Notes: generated by a model not told the origin, from the letters alone. DNA of 64,000 bases from Mangrovibacterium lignilyticum (GCF_010882175.1 NZ_WKLH01000001.1:575464-639463), one strand, 5' to 3'. Positions 36,047 to 45,565 are shown, counted from the first letter of the stretch. Numbers and translations are program-made.

Positions 36047-36571
36047 ATGAAATATTTTACACTACCAGGCTATGGCGGTTCATCAGCAGAACACTGGCAA
36101 ACTTATTTTGAAAAGAGCTTGCCCAATTGCGAACGAATAGAACAAGCTGACTGGGATAAGCCCAACTGCGAGAAATGGGTGAAGACGTTAGAAACGAAGA
36201 TTACCGCCTGCAAGGATGAGGAAATTATTTTAATTGCACATAGCTTGGGTTGCATCACTTTGGCCCATTGGGTGAACCGCTTTCAGAAAAAGGTGAAAGC
36301 GGCGTTACTCGTCGCCCCTCCGGATCTCGAAAATCAAAATCACGGCTTTCAAAGTTTCACACCTACCCCTTTAGACAGGTTACCGTTTAAAACGATTCTG
36401 GTAGCTAGTGATAATGACCCTTGGAGTACGAAAGAGCAGTCTGAGAAGCTGGCCCGGAATTGGGGAAGTCGTTTTATCTTGCTAGAAAATGCCGGACATG
36501 TCAATGCCGATTCTGGCTTCGGAAAATGGGAACAAGGCATTGAACTGGTCAACGAGCTATCAGCCGACTAG
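36047..36571 (+). CDS. RBBP9/YdeN-type serine hydrolase
   Basis: The 174-residue protein starts at the ATG at 36047 (TTG at 36041 is the in-frame alternative). It has LPGYGGSSAEHWQ at the start, the nucleophile motif AHSLGC, an acid in ASDNDPWST, and the His of NAGHVNADSGFG, the arrangement of the RBBP9 family of small alpha/beta hydrolases. Substrate unknown. It has no signal peptide. Confidence 0.9.
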   Translation: MKYFTLPGYGGSSAEHWQTYFEKSLPNCERIEQADWDKPNCEKWVKTLETKITACKDEEIILIAHSLGCITLAHWVNRFQKKVKAALLVAPPDLENQNHGFQSFTPTPLDRLPFKTILVASDNDPWSTKEQSEKLARNWGSRFILLENAGHVNADSGFGKWEQGIELVNELSAD

Positions 36572-36693
36572 TCCAATTACATTCTTTATTCTGCATATTA
36601 TATCAACCATTAATTGCAGGCTGTTTTTTGTTTTTATCTCACGATATCAAATGCAGGTTCCAATATCGATTTGCCAATAAAAGAGTAACCATT

Positions 36694-37368
36694 CTACAAA
36701 TCCTCTTTTCTTAAAATCCGTTCCGCTTCAATTTGCCTGAAAATGTCGTGCATGGCTTCAACATACAGTTCCTCTCCCTTTTCCTGATCGTTGTGGAAGG
36801 GGTAAACAAACAATAACAGAGTTTGCACCCACGTGTCGAGATGTGCATTCCTGGTGTAAGTTGCCAGCAATTGTCCGCTGTTATCGTGAACGCCAACTTC
36901 AACAAAATAGTTATACCGATACCTAATCGGGACCACTGTCAAACTCATCGTGGAGACTAAAGTTCCAATTGAAAACTTAACGAACGAACTCTCCCTTTTA
37001 AACTTCATTTCGATGAAATAGTCACAGGAATCTTTCAACCGATCCAGTTCTTTATACCTCTCTGTATTATTCACATCAGCCGCTGTAATCGTCCAGGTTT
37101 GAAACAGATCGACATTGCTAAACTCGTTCATCGCGTCATTAAAAACTTCGTAAAAGCCATTCTGAAAAGGCGCTGTCAGCTTTGGGACAACATCGTAACC
37201 AAAAGCCTGCCGGGTATGGCTAAAAATGAACAAAACATTCACTTTCGCCAGATCTGCTTTCGCCAATGGAGGCTGATTGTAGAGTCCATCTATCGGTGAC
37301 CGGAATGTAGCACATCCGTATAGGACCAAACCCAAAAGAAGTAGAATTAACCAGTTCGATGACTTCAT
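36694..37368 (-). CDS. lipoprotein of unknown function
   Basis: The ATG at 37368 gives 224 residues; an upstream TTG at 37377 adds three. A hydrophobic signal ends in a lipobox (VLYGCAT). The body has no motif I recognise: it mixes helical segments with beta-strands (YNYFVEVGVHDNSGQLLATY) and ends in a charged helix (EAMHDIFRQIEAERILRKED). It resembles general DUF4136-like lipoproteins only loosely. It has no partner genes on its strand. Confidence 0.75.
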   Translation of the reverse strand: MKSSNWLILLLLGLVLYGCATFRSPIDGLYNQPPLAKADLAKVNVLFIFSHTRQAFGYDVVPKLTAPFQNGFYEVFNDAMNEFSNVDLFQTWTITAADVNNTERYKELDRLKDSCDYFIEMKFKRESSFVKFSIGTLVSTMSLTVVPIRYRYNYFVEVGVHDNSGQLLATYTRNAHLDTWVQTLLLFVYPFHNDQEKGEELYVEAMHDIFRQIEAERILRKEDL

Positions 37369-37377
37369 AAAGGCCAA

Positions 37378-37741
37378 GGTATTAGTTTATTATGATTGGG
37401 TACGGTAAAAACCGTTTATTACTGTTTGTAAGCGGGTAGATAAATCATCTATTTAAATCATTCCATCGAGCATCAATTCTATTCCTGAAAATTCGGATTA
37501 GAATTCGTTTTGAGTAACTGGGGTCCATCACCTCTCAATCCATAGATACCCAAACTCAGTTAAAGATTAATTCTCTTTACTAATTTAACCATCAAAAGTT
37601 ACAATGGGCTAAAGTCGTTAGAATCCCCAAATCGCGCATTCCCATATTTTCGTGGAAAACCAGCAAGCTGTTAAAACGTCAAATTTTATCGCTATGCCCC
37701 CGCTCTGTGTTAACAACCAATCTCTTGGTTGCTGCTTTTTA
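37378..37741. other. intergenic region with a terminator-like hairpin
   Basis: No gene is seen. CAACCAA (37714-37720) and TTGGTTG (37725-37731) form a 7-bp hairpin followed by CTGCTTTTT, that is, a plus-strand terminator with no plus-strand gene before it. It ends next to the stop of the minus-strand oxygenase gene. Confidence 0.4.
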
Positions 37742-38344
37742 CTATTTCAACCACCCTGTCACACTGTAACGATTTCGACCGGCAGGTAAAACCTCGTGCT
37801 CAATCAGCTCACTTTTAAAAATTACCGTTCTGCCTCCTTTGGGCAAAATGTGAACTTCCTGTTTATCCAAATAAAGAACAAGAGCTCCACCATCGTCTGC
37901 AGTCCAATCTTCATTCAGGTAAGTAACGACCGAGAACTTCCGGCTCTCATCATTCTTAAAGCGATCAAAATGGCGTTTGTAGAAATTCCCGCGTTCAAAG
38001 CAGGCATAATGAAATTCAAAATCCTGAATACCTGTAAAACAAGTCCGGTTCAGGTACTGGCTGAAATTATAAATCTGATTTACAAATGCGTTCTCCGCAA
38101 CATGCTCTGACCGGTTATCAATCCAGTGAATCTTATCGGACCGAATTGCCCGCTCCTGTGCAAAAAGTGTATCCTTACCAATACCTGCTAACTTAAAATC
38201 CTCCTCGTCCAATAGCCGGATCAATTCTGCTTTTAAGCCGTTTAAAACTTCGGGGGTGAAAAGCCCGTCAACTACCGCATAATTATGCTCTACCAGACCA
38301 TCAATAATGGCTTCGTAGCAATCGAAAATCTCCTCTGTTTCCAT
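37742..38344 (-). CDS. 2-oxoglutarate/Fe(II)-dependent oxygenase (prolyl hydroxylase-like)
   Basis: The 200-residue protein has the metal triad His125 and Asp127 (KRHFDRF) and His183 (IEHEVLPAG), with the 2-oxoglutarate-binding Arg of GRNRYSVTGW. The layout matches small bacterial prolyl-4-hydroxylase-like enzymes. Target unknown. A TATTTTTG box lies at 38414-38421, about 70 bp upstream on the same strand. Confidence 0.92.
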   Translation of the reverse strand: METEEIFDCYEAIIDGLVEHNYAVVDGLFTPEVLNGLKAELIRLLDEEDFKLAGIGKDTLFAQERAIRSDKIHWIDNRSEHVAENAFVNQIYNFSQYLNRTCFTGIQDFEFHYACFERGNFYKRHFDRFKNDESRKFSVVTYLNEDWTADDGGALVLYLDKQEVHILPKGGRTVIFKSELIEHEVLPAGRNRYSVTGWLK

Positions 38345-38413
38345 ATCGTTTTACGTCTCTGAAAAAGAGACTGATCAAGAACATGGAATCAGGAAATAAG
38401 TTCGCGAATAAAT

Positions 38414-38421
38414 CAAAAATA
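38414..38421 (-). promoter_or_regulatory. -7 box TATTTTTG of the oxygenase gene
   Basis: A TAnnTTTG match on the minus strand 70 bp before the oxygenase ATG; it lies just downstream of the isochorismatase-like stop. Confidence 0.4.
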
Positions 38422-38435
38422 GTTGCTAAAGCTGC

Positions 38436-38978
38436 TTAATTCATTCCTGCCAGAAAATCGTTACAACTCATCGGGACAATTTTCCCTTTTGTCGGAGTTA
38501 ATTCACTCCAAATCAGGTTGAAATAGTCGACCACTAAGCGGGCGGTTATTTGTGGACGGTTGGCCGTTGTATGTCCATCAGAAACAACGGTGATCTGATA
38601 GTCACGGGTTAAAGCAGATTTAACGGTTGCATCAACACAAAAATCGGTTGCACATCCGGTAATAACGAGCTCATCGACACCAAGATCTTCCAAACGCTGC
38701 TGAAGTGAGGTCTCATAAAAAGCATCGTTAGCCATTTTAGAAATAACCAGGTCATCAGGCAAACGGTTTAATTCCGGTAAAAGCTCCCACTCCGCCGTTC
38801 CCGGCAGACAGGTATTCTCCACCGAACCATCGTGCTGAATAAAGATCACCGGAAGCTTATTCTTCCTGAATTGACCTGAGAGCAGATTGATCCGTTCAAT
38901 CACGCCTTCCGCATCGTGGCGCGATGTCATCGGGGTAAAAGAGATCTTTTGCATATCGATAATCACTAAAGCTTTCAT
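38436..38978 (-). CDS. isochorismatase-family cysteine hydrolase
   Basis: The ATG at 38978 gives 180 residues starting MKALVIIDMQ, the usual start of this family; a longer reading from 39008 is unlikely. The catalytic residues are Asp8 (IDMQ), Lys81 (SKMANDAFYET) and Cys114 (TGCATDFCVDAT). Members are nicotinamidases, isochorismatases or other amidases; nothing here tells which. The 423-bp gap 39009-39431 upstream shows no feature I can support. Confidence 0.9.
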   Translation of the reverse strand: MKALVIIDMQKISFTPMTSRHDAEGVIERINLLSGQFRKNKLPVIFIQHDGSVENTCLPGTAEWELLPELNRLPDDLVISKMANDAFYETSLQQRLEDLGVDELVITGCATDFCVDATVKSALTRDYQITVVSDGHTTANRPQITARLVVDYFNLIWSELTPTKGKIVPMSCNDFLAGMN

Positions 38979-39431
38979 TGTTCCAAATTTTGAATTACCC
39001 CCACCCATTTACAAAACAGATGCCAAATGACCTCCGAAGCAAGTGACAATAACTTATTAAGAACCGGTCTACTTTATTTTTGATTGCGCCCGCACGGCTC
39101 GGAGACTTTATTGAATCGTCTGGATTAACGCAAAAAAACCGCCAGCTCAATGTTGGTAAATTTCGATTGTTCAGTTAAATAATCCCTGTTTCCCTTATTT
39201 AACAAACACCAACACCTCACCGGCGGAACTAATTCTAATGTGAAGGCGACTGATCAGATCTGAAGCCCATCAATCGCCTGATATATGATTGTGCAATTCT
39301 CTACGTTTTAAGTTCTCTGATTCCAGGACTATGCCGAAACGTACATTTTTTCAGGCTGAAAAATTCCTTTTCGAACAGAAACTATTTCTTGTTATTTCGC
39401 TTCTCATCGCCTCCGGAAACAAAACTTCTTA

Positions 39432-39860
39432 TTACTTCAGACTATCCTTAACTGTTTCGGTCACGTCTTCTACACCATCTTTGATGTCGTTGCCCATATC
39501 TTCCAATTTGTCACCGGCATCGTCAGTCCAGTCGTTCAACTTGTCGCGAAGATTTTGGCTTTCGCTTTTCATATTCTCCCAGGCTTCTTTTGTTTCATCA
39601 CCAACGTCTTCACCGGCTGATTGAATTTCACCTCCAATTTCTTCGATGGCTTCGTCCAACTTGTCCAGCCGTTGCTCCATGTCAGCTAAATACTGAGGAT
39701 CATCATTCGTCGCGTTATCTAGTTTTTGCTCCAAATCAGAAAGCTCTTCTTTGGCTTTGTCCAGATTCGATTTGGCACCTGACTGGCTACAAGCCGCCAG
39801 AACAAAGGTTGCTAATACAAAAGATGCTAAGGCTAATTTTAGGGTTGTTCTCGTTTTCAT
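39432..39860 (-). CDS. small acidic coiled-coil lipoprotein
   Basis: The 142-residue protein has a lipobox (VLAACSQ) and then an acidic helix-rich body. Residues about 33-75 fit a coiled coil (LDKAKEELSDLEQKL), and the C-terminal half carries LEA/YtxH-like amphipathic repeats (WENMKSESQNLRDKLNDW, KLEDMGNDIKDGVEDV). Such proteins are often stress-related, but the role is unknown. Confidence 0.85.
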   Translation of the reverse strand: MKTRTTLKLALASFVLATFVLAACSQSGAKSNLDKAKEELSDLEQKLDNATNDDPQYLADMEQRLDKLDEAIEEIGGEIQSAGEDVGDETKEAWENMKSESQNLRDKLNDWTDDAGDKLEDMGNDIKDGVEDVTETVKDSLK

Positions 39861-39984
39861 AACTCGTAATTTTTAGGGTTTAAAATTTATTCTTTGGTTT
39901 TGCTTGATCGGAATATGATGCCAAAAATCTAATTTCACAGAGGTCGTATCCCGAAGTCCTGATGAATCAAGGCTTTCAGAAGGC

Positions 39985-40013
39985 AAAAAAAAAGAGCCTG
40001 ATGATTCAGACTC
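39985..40013 (-). terminator. intrinsic terminator of the receiver gene
   Basis: On the minus strand GAGTCTGA (40013-40006), a 4-nt loop, TCAGGCTC (40001-39994, one wobble) and nine T (39993-39985) follow the gene that stops at 40062. Confidence 0.9.
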
Positions 40014-40061
40014 GTTGACAAACTATTTTTGACTTGTGGATTGTGGTACTCAAAGTGTGGA

Positions 40062-40475
40062 TTAATTCTGCAGGTTGAGGTCATCCTTGATCAACAGTTC
40101 CAGAAACTCACTGGATAGGGGTTTCTCCAAATAAGCGTTCACAAAATGGTACTTCATCACCTTATCGCGATCCTCTTTGCTTTTGGACGATGTACACACA
40201 TACACCTCCATCGTCTCCTTGACGCTTTTCAACTTTTCAAACTCTTTAAGAAACTCAAAACCATCCATTTCGGGCATATAGAGGTCTAACAGAATATAGT
40301 CCGGAAGATCTTTCTTTTTCAATTTCCTGAGATACTTTATTCCCTCCTGTCCATCCTTACAATGGATCAGGTAACCGGCGAGATCCTTGCGTTCAAGTAT
40401 TGAGTTATAAACATTTACCATCTCCCTGTCATCATCGATAAAAACTACCGTTTTAAAATCCGAGTGTCTTACCAT
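40062..40475 (-). CDS. single-domain response regulator
   Basis: From the ATG at 40475 the product has 137 residues, all receiver domain: acidic pair in FIDDDREM, phosphorylated Asp64 in LLDLYMPEMDG, Thr in CTSSK, and Lys in AYLEKPLS. No output domain. It lies downstream of the NtrC-type regulator and the hybrid kinase on the same strand, so it may be part of their phosphorelay. Confidence 0.93.
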   Translation of the reverse strand: MVRHSDFKTVVFIDDDREMVNVYNSILERKDLAGYLIHCKDGQEGIKYLRKLKKKDLPDYILLDLYMPEMDGFEFLKEFEKLKSVKETMEVYVCTSSKSKEDRDKVMKYHFVNAYLEKPLSSEFLELLIKDDLNLQN

Positions 40476-40560
40476 CAAATAGTCATTTTACCTATAGAAT
40501 TCAATTTACATGCCGAAACTGAATTCTGAATGTTCAATAAATTCTTTTTCTTCGCGAGCC

Positions 40561-41928
40561 TCACAAATCAATATCGTAAAGCTTCATTTTATTGTACAAC
40601 GTTTTCCGGTCAATGTTCAGGATCCGGGCAGCTTTGGATTTATTATAGCCGGCCTCCTGAATTGTTTTCATGATCAATTGCTTTTCAATTTCGGAGGAAG
40701 CGTTTTTCAACATCGACTCGGAGCGGTTAACCTTGACCTCAGCCACAGCCAGTTCTCCATTTTCCGGAAAAATGATCTCAACCGGTAAACAGCTTTTGTC
40801 AATGGTATCGCCGGTGGCCATTAAAACCGAACGTTTCACCACATTTCGCAGCTCGCGCAAATTACCGTACCAGGGATAATTCAACAGGATTTGTTCGGTT
40901 TCCCGGTCAAACCCGACAACCGAACGATTCAACTCTGTGTTGGCTTGCCGGATAAAATTGGAAACAAAAACCAGGATATCGTCTCCACGCTCCCGAATTG
41001 GCGGAAGCGAAAGCTTAAATTCATTCACCCGATGATATAAATCTTCGCGGAATGTACCTTCCTGCACTTCGTTGCTTAATTGCTCATTCGTAGCCGCAAT
41101 AATCCGGATATCGACCTTTCGGCTTTTATCGTCGCCCACCCGGGAAACTTCGCGTTCCTGAATGGTACGTAACAGCTTAAGCTGAATTTCGTAAGTCAGG
41201 TTTCCGATTTCATCGAGAAACAAAGTTCCGCCGTCAGCTTTTTGAAAAACTCCTTCCTTGTCGACTACAGCACCGGTAAATGAACCCTTTACATGGCCAA
41301 ATAATTCACTGTTCGCAATATCTTTGGGTATAGCGCCACAATCAATCGCAACAAAAGGTTTATCGCGGCGCAGGCTGTTATCATGTATAAAACGGGCAAT
41401 ATATTCCTTCCCGGTTCCTGTTTCCCCTTCAATAATAACCGACATATTGGTTGGCGCCACTTTCTTTGCCAGATCAACCACTTGCCGAATCCGGGGACTG
41501 TTGCCAATGATGAACTCACCATTCTTAAACGTTGAATCAGCAGCTTTTGAAGCTACCGTCTCTGCTTTCGGCTTTTTCAACAACTTCGCAATCAAACTAA
41601 TTAATTCTTCCTGCTGAATTGGTTTGGTAATATAATCATCGGCTCCCATCTTCATCAGTTTCACAGCCATCCGCACATCAGCATAAGCAGTCATAATAAT
41701 GACCGGAATATCCGGATTCATGGCTCGTACCTTTTGCAAAACCTCCAGTCCGCTGGAATCAGGCAACCGAAAATCGCACAGCACCAATTCGATCCCTTTG
41801 TTTTTAAAGATCTGTAGCGCACTTTGGGCTGAAAATGCTGTTTCGACCTGATATTTGTGATTTTTCAAATGCTTTTTTAAAATTTCACAAATGAATGAGT
41901 CATCATCAATGATCAATATTTTTCCCAT
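40561..41928 (-). CDS. NtrC-type sigma-54-dependent response regulator
   Basis: The 455-residue protein has a receiver (Asp9/Asp10, phospho-Asp52 in CDFRLPDSSG), an AAA+ domain with Walker A GETGTGKE (168-175), the sigma-54 contact loop GSFTGA (215-220, a GAFTGA variant), and a Fis-type C-terminal helix-turn-helix (YNKSKAARILNIDRKTLYNKM). It activates sigma-54 promoters when phosphorylated. It lies 18 bp downstream of the hybrid kinase gene, its likely partner. Confidence 0.96.
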   Translation of the reverse strand: MGKILIIDDDSFICEILKKHLKNHKYQVETAFSAQSALQIFKNKGIELVLCDFRLPDSSGLEVLQKVRAMNPDIPVIIMTAYADVRMAVKLMKMGADDYITKPIQQEELISLIAKLLKKPKAETVASKAADSTFKNGEFIIGNSPRIRQVVDLAKKVAPTNMSVIIEGETGTGKEYIARFIHDNSLRRDKPFVAIDCGAIPKDIANSELFGHVKGSFTGAVVDKEGVFQKADGGTLFLDEIGNLTYEIQLKLLRTIQEREVSRVGDDKSRKVDIRIIAATNEQLSNEVQEGTFREDLYHRVNEFKLSLPPIRERGDDILVFVSNFIRQANTELNRSVVGFDRETEQILLNYPWYGNLRELRNVVKRSVLMATGDTIDKSCLPVEIIFPENGELAVAEVKVNRSESMLKNASSEIEKQLIMKTIQEAGYNKSKAARILNIDRKTLYNKMKLYDIDL

Positions 41929-41946
41929 CTATTGTATTATTATCTT

Positions 41947-44385
41947 TTATGAATTTAAGTACTCTTTACTAACTTCTTTTAATAGTTCGCTGACAGCGCC
42001 AACGGTTTCTTGCACCAGTTGCGGTATTTCTTTAAAATCACGCACCCTCAGAGCCAGATCTTCCAGTCGCTCCAACCGATCAACCAAGCTGTTCAATTTA
42101 AAAAAACGAAAGGAAGAAAGTGCTTTGTGGGCAGCTTCTCCAACCCCATCGAAATTTTGATTGGCTGTATCCTCTTCCAAACGCGTGAGCAACACCTCCG
42201 TATTATTTACGAAATTTTGGATCATCATGCTTACAAATTCCTGATCGCCATTCGCTGTTTGCTCAAGTTCTGAAATATCAAACACCGGATTGCCAATAAC
42301 TTTTGCCGCCGACTGCACCTCCAAGCTCGGGGTATCATGCTTACTTTCAACCCCCAAGGCATTACACAATTTATAGTATAAGTCGATTTCTTTATACGGT
42401 TTGATCAAATAGTCATCAAATCCGGCTTTCAGGTATTTGGCCAAATCGCTCTGCAAAGCATTCGCGGTAACCGCCAATGTTGGTGTTTTATAATTAACCT
42501 GTTCACCAGACGAACGCAGGGCATGAATGATCTCCAAGCCGGTTTTCTCTGGCATATGAATATCGAGTAAAATGGAATCGAACCGGGTACTTTCAATCAA
42601 ATTCAACGCGTCACCGCCATTTCTGGCGATTGCTAATTTGGTTCCCCAATTCCGGAGAATCATTTCAGCCAACAACAAGTTGTGATCATCATCGTCGGCA
42701 ATAAGAATGTGCTTATCCTCCAGGTTCCGATCTTCCAGGTTGTACTTTTTCTTATCCTCTTTCAGAACGGCCTCAGCGGTTTTTTCAAAGGGTAGTTCAA
42801 CGGTAAAAGTTGAACCAACATTCACTTTACTTTTAACCTTAATATTGCCCTTCAGCATTTCGACCAACCGCTTGCAAATACCCAGTCCCAATCCGGCACC
42901 GGTCCTTCGTCCGGGCGTACTGGCCGATCCTTGCTCGAATACATTGAATATATTGACCAACTCGGCAGAACTGATACCAACACCGGTATCTTCAACGATA
43001 AACTTCAATTCAACCCGTCGCTTCAGGTTTTTCTTTATTTGAGCCCGGAAAGTCACTTTCCCGCTTTCCGTATATTTAATGGCATTCACCAAGAGGTTCA
43101 TCAGAATCTGCCTTAACCGAAACGGATCGCCCACAATCGCTTCCGGCAGTTTACTATCCGCAATCATTTCAAAAGCCAAGCCGTTTTCTTTGGCCTGAGC
43201 TTCAAACATCACGTTCAGGTCATTTAAAATATCCATCACCCGGAAGGGCACGTTTTCCAAATAAACTTTTCCCATACCCAGCTTAAAAAGAAAAACCACC
43301 TCGCCAACCAGGTACATTAAGTGATCAGATGCATTCTGAATGAGCTTTACAAAACGTTGCTGACCGTCATTCAGTTCCGTCTTAGCCAATTGTTCCGAAA
43401 AACCGACAATCGCGTTCAAGGGTGTTCGGATTTCATGGCTCATATTCGCGATAAAGATCGATTTGGCCTGATTCGCTTTCTGCGCTTCCTCCTTACTTTT
43501 AAGCAACTGCTCTTCAACCAGCTTATCGTTGGTCACATTCTGGGCAATCAAAATTCCGGCAACCGTTTTTCCATCGCTGTCTTTCAGCGGTGAGCCAACC
43601 AGGTAATAGATCTCGTCCCGAAACCGGACTTCACCTTCGGTTTTCTCGCCATTCAGCACTTTATTGTAAAAAGGATAAATCCGGCGAACCGTCCGTTTAT
43701 CGTAAACTTCAAAAACAGTTTTCCCAACAAAATCGATATTGGTATAGTCGAACCGTTTCTTTTCTCCGCCTGCGGCAAACAAATACCGGTAGTCTTTATC
43801 GAACAGGTAAATATCGATCCCCGGCATATTCTCAAAAATAATCGACTGGTAATTTTCCAAATGAACCAATGGATTGTCCGGGCAACGCAGACAGGCCACA
43901 TAATGTCCCTCCGCCGGATTGCTCAACTGCATATCCATAAAAAGACGGCAGTTTCTAATTTCGCCCAAACTGGAATTCAGACACAGCGTAATATCCTGAC
44001 TGGATTTCTTTTCAATCGCTTCGCAAAACCAATCCTTAAACCGCAGAAAGTCGTCTTCACGCAAAATATCTTGTATAAACAGCCGCTGATCCAGCTGCGA
44101 ATATTCCCGGTCCAAGTGACCATGCATGCCCGCATAATGCAGAATCTCAAAATCAGCATTAAAAATCCAGATGCTATCCTGCTTCCTGTTCTCCGAAACA
44201 TAGGAAGAAGAAAACTCCGTATCATGCTTCAGTTTGCTGACCCTGATTTTATCGAGCTGTTGAGTCAACCAACCTTCCAGTTCTTCGAGTTCTACTGCTG
44301 ATTTCCCTTCATCGGAAACGAACTTTTGAACAACTTCGGACAATTGGATTAGGGAAGAATGTAGATTCTCAGTCTGATTTGTCAT
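41947..44385 (-). CDS. hybrid sensor histidine kinase with receiver and HPt
   Basis: The 812-residue protein has an N-terminal PAS-like sensor region (about 50-290), a HisKA domain (His about 317 in SHEIRTPLNAIV), HATPase (DPFRLRQILMNLLVNAIKYT; AGLGLGICKRL), a receiver (Asp about 608 in LLDIHMPEKTG), and a C-terminal HPt (His about 752 in AAHKALSSFRF). No transmembrane segment is evident, so it senses an internal signal. The HPt would pass phosphate to the NtrC-type regulator downstream and maybe the single receiver. Confidence 0.95.
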   Translation of the reverse strand: MTNQTENLHSSLIQLSEVVQKFVSDEGKSAVELEELEGWLTQQLDKIRVSKLKHDTEFSSSYVSENRKQDSIWIFNADFEILHYAGMHGHLDREYSQLDQRLFIQDILREDDFLRFKDWFCEAIEKKSSQDITLCLNSSLGEIRNCRLFMDMQLSNPAEGHYVACLRCPDNPLVHLENYQSIIFENMPGIDIYLFDKDYRYLFAAGGEKKRFDYTNIDFVGKTVFEVYDKRTVRRIYPFYNKVLNGEKTEGEVRFRDEIYYLVGSPLKDSDGKTVAGILIAQNVTNDKLVEEQLLKSKEEAQKANQAKSIFIANMSHEIRTPLNAIVGFSEQLAKTELNDGQQRFVKLIQNASDHLMYLVGEVVFLFKLGMGKVYLENVPFRVMDILNDLNVMFEAQAKENGLAFEMIADSKLPEAIVGDPFRLRQILMNLLVNAIKYTESGKVTFRAQIKKNLKRRVELKFIVEDTGVGISSAELVNIFNVFEQGSASTPGRRTGAGLGLGICKRLVEMLKGNIKVKSKVNVGSTFTVELPFEKTAEAVLKEDKKKYNLEDRNLEDKHILIADDDDHNLLLAEMILRNWGTKLAIARNGGDALNLIESTRFDSILLDIHMPEKTGLEIIHALRSSGEQVNYKTPTLAVTANALQSDLAKYLKAGFDDYLIKPYKEIDLYYKLCNALGVESKHDTPSLEVQSAAKVIGNPVFDISELEQTANGDQEFVSMMIQNFVNNTEVLLTRLEEDTANQNFDGVGEAAHKALSSFRFFKLNSLVDRLERLEDLALRVRDFKEIPQLVQETVGAVSELLKEVSKEYLNS

Positions 44386-44856
44386 ACATCAGTTTTTGAT
44401 TGTTTTGCCGGGCCAATTCAGGAGCCTCAATGCCAGGCTTCGTTATTTGCCGCCGGCAGGCTTTTGGGAAATGCTTAACGACAGAGTATTTTGCTCCCGC
44501 ATTATTCTGTAAAGCACTTATAACAACAATGATTTCCTTAATATGTTATCGATCGCTTTCTAAATTTAACAAAAATCTCGGATAAGACCAGCAATATACG
44601 CCTGCAGCACGGAGCCATTAACATTTTCAATACAAATCGCCTCACAAACCCACCAATCGTGAATTTAAGTTCTTCACATTGAGGAAAAAACACCCCAACC
44701 CGGGGAGGCAGCAACAGCAGGCCGGTCAAACACAAGGCCCTAAAAAACATTCACCACAGTGTTCAAATTCAAACTCTTACAACGAACAAGGATTCCAAAA
44801 GAGATCTTTTGGCACAATTATGCCACTATACCTGGCAAACATTAAAACTGTTCGCT
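44386..44856. other. intergenic region with inverted repeat
   Basis: This 471-bp gap between divergent genes has no gene I can support. CCAAAAGA (44795-44802) and TCTTTTGG (44805-44812) form an 8-bp inverted repeat with a 2-bp spacer, 45 bp before the small membrane gene, a possible operator. Confidence 0.4.
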
Positions 44857-45054
44857 ATGAAAATAATTGGATCAATACTTTTTATTGCCGGGTTTATCGG
44901 CATAGTCGTTTTCGGCATGCAGGCTCTCAACGACTCCGACAGCTTCAATCTGTTTGGACTCGACATTGCCTTTAGCAGTGCCAACTGGACGCCCCTGATC
45001 GCCAGTGGCTTTGTCGGCCTGATCGGGATTGTGCTTTACCAATTTAAACGATAG
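44857..45054 (+). CDS. small two-helix membrane protein
   Basis: The 65-residue product has two hydrophobic helices (about 2-22 and 43-62) around a polar middle (NDSDSFNLFGLDIAFSSANW) and a basic end (FKR). I do not recognise a named family. It lies 43 bp upstream of csbD and is probably cotranscribed with it and the next small gene, which suggests a stress or envelope role. Confidence 0.75.
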   Translation: MKIIGSILFIAGFIGIVVFGMQALNDSDSFNLFGLDIAFSSANWTPLIASGFVGLIGIVLYQFKR

Positions 45055-45097
45055 CCGGACCAAATCCTTCGAATTATTAACCCCAAAATATAAAATC

Positions 45098-45283
45098 ATG
45101 AATAAATTAGAATTAAAAGGACAATGGAATGTTGTCAAAGGAAAACTGAAACAAAAGTACGGCGATTTAAGCGATGATGATCTGACTTATACCGAAGGTC
45201 AGGAAGATGAATTAATAGGTCGTCTTCAACGGGCTACCGGAAAAGCCAAGGAAGAGCTCATTGACGAAATCAATAAACTGTAG
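45098..45283 (+). CDS. CsbD-family stress protein
   Basis: The 61-residue protein has the full CsbD pattern: LKGQWNVVKGKLKQKYG, DDDLTYTEGQEDELIGRLQ and TGKAKEELIDEI. CsbD-like proteins are small, highly charged and induced by general stress. It sits between two small membrane protein genes. Confidence 0.94.
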   Translation: MNKLELKGQWNVVKGKLKQKYGDLSDDDLTYTEGQEDELIGRLQRATGKAKEELIDEINKL

Positions 45284-45286
45284 GCC

Positions 45287-45433
45287 ATGAGATCAATTCT
45301 TTACCTCATTGCCGTCATTCTGATAATCGGCTGGCTGCTGGGTGTTTTTGTCTATTCGGTTGGACACCTGATTCATATCCTACTGGTGTTTGCGATCATC
45401 TCGATCTTAATCTCCTTCATTAAAGGACGATAA
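45287..45433 (+). CDS. lmo0937-like small membrane protein
   Basis: An ATG 4 bp after the csbD stop starts a 48-residue frame (MRSILYLIAVILIIGWLLGV...ISFIKGR), with two hydrophobic helices and a basic end, matching the lmo0937/DUF5670 family of tiny membrane proteins. It is followed by a strong terminator 30 bp downstream. It is easily missed because of its size. Confidence 0.85.
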   Translation: MRSILYLIAVILIIGWLLGVFVYSVGHLIHILLVFAIISILISFIKGR

Positions 45434-45463
45434 ACGACGAATAGGCGCCTGACAAAGACATAC

Positions 45464-45505
45464 AAGTCCGAATGAACCATTTTAAAAGTTCATTCGGACT
45501 TTTTT
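45464..45505 (+). terminator. intrinsic terminator of the csbD set
   Basis: AAGTCCGAATGAAC (45464-45477) pairs perfectly with GTTCATTCGGACTT (45488-45501), followed by T. Confidence 0.93.
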
Positions 45506-45565
45506 AGGCTCCAATAGCCCACCGCGAAAATCAAAGTTAGCAGGTATGCCGCCAAAGACATTCAA

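Noticed and set aside
44811-44824. TGGCAC followed by TGCC, like a sigma-54 promoter before the small membrane gene
   Set aside because: The GG-to-GC spacing is 9 bp, not the required 10, and the -12 element is poor.
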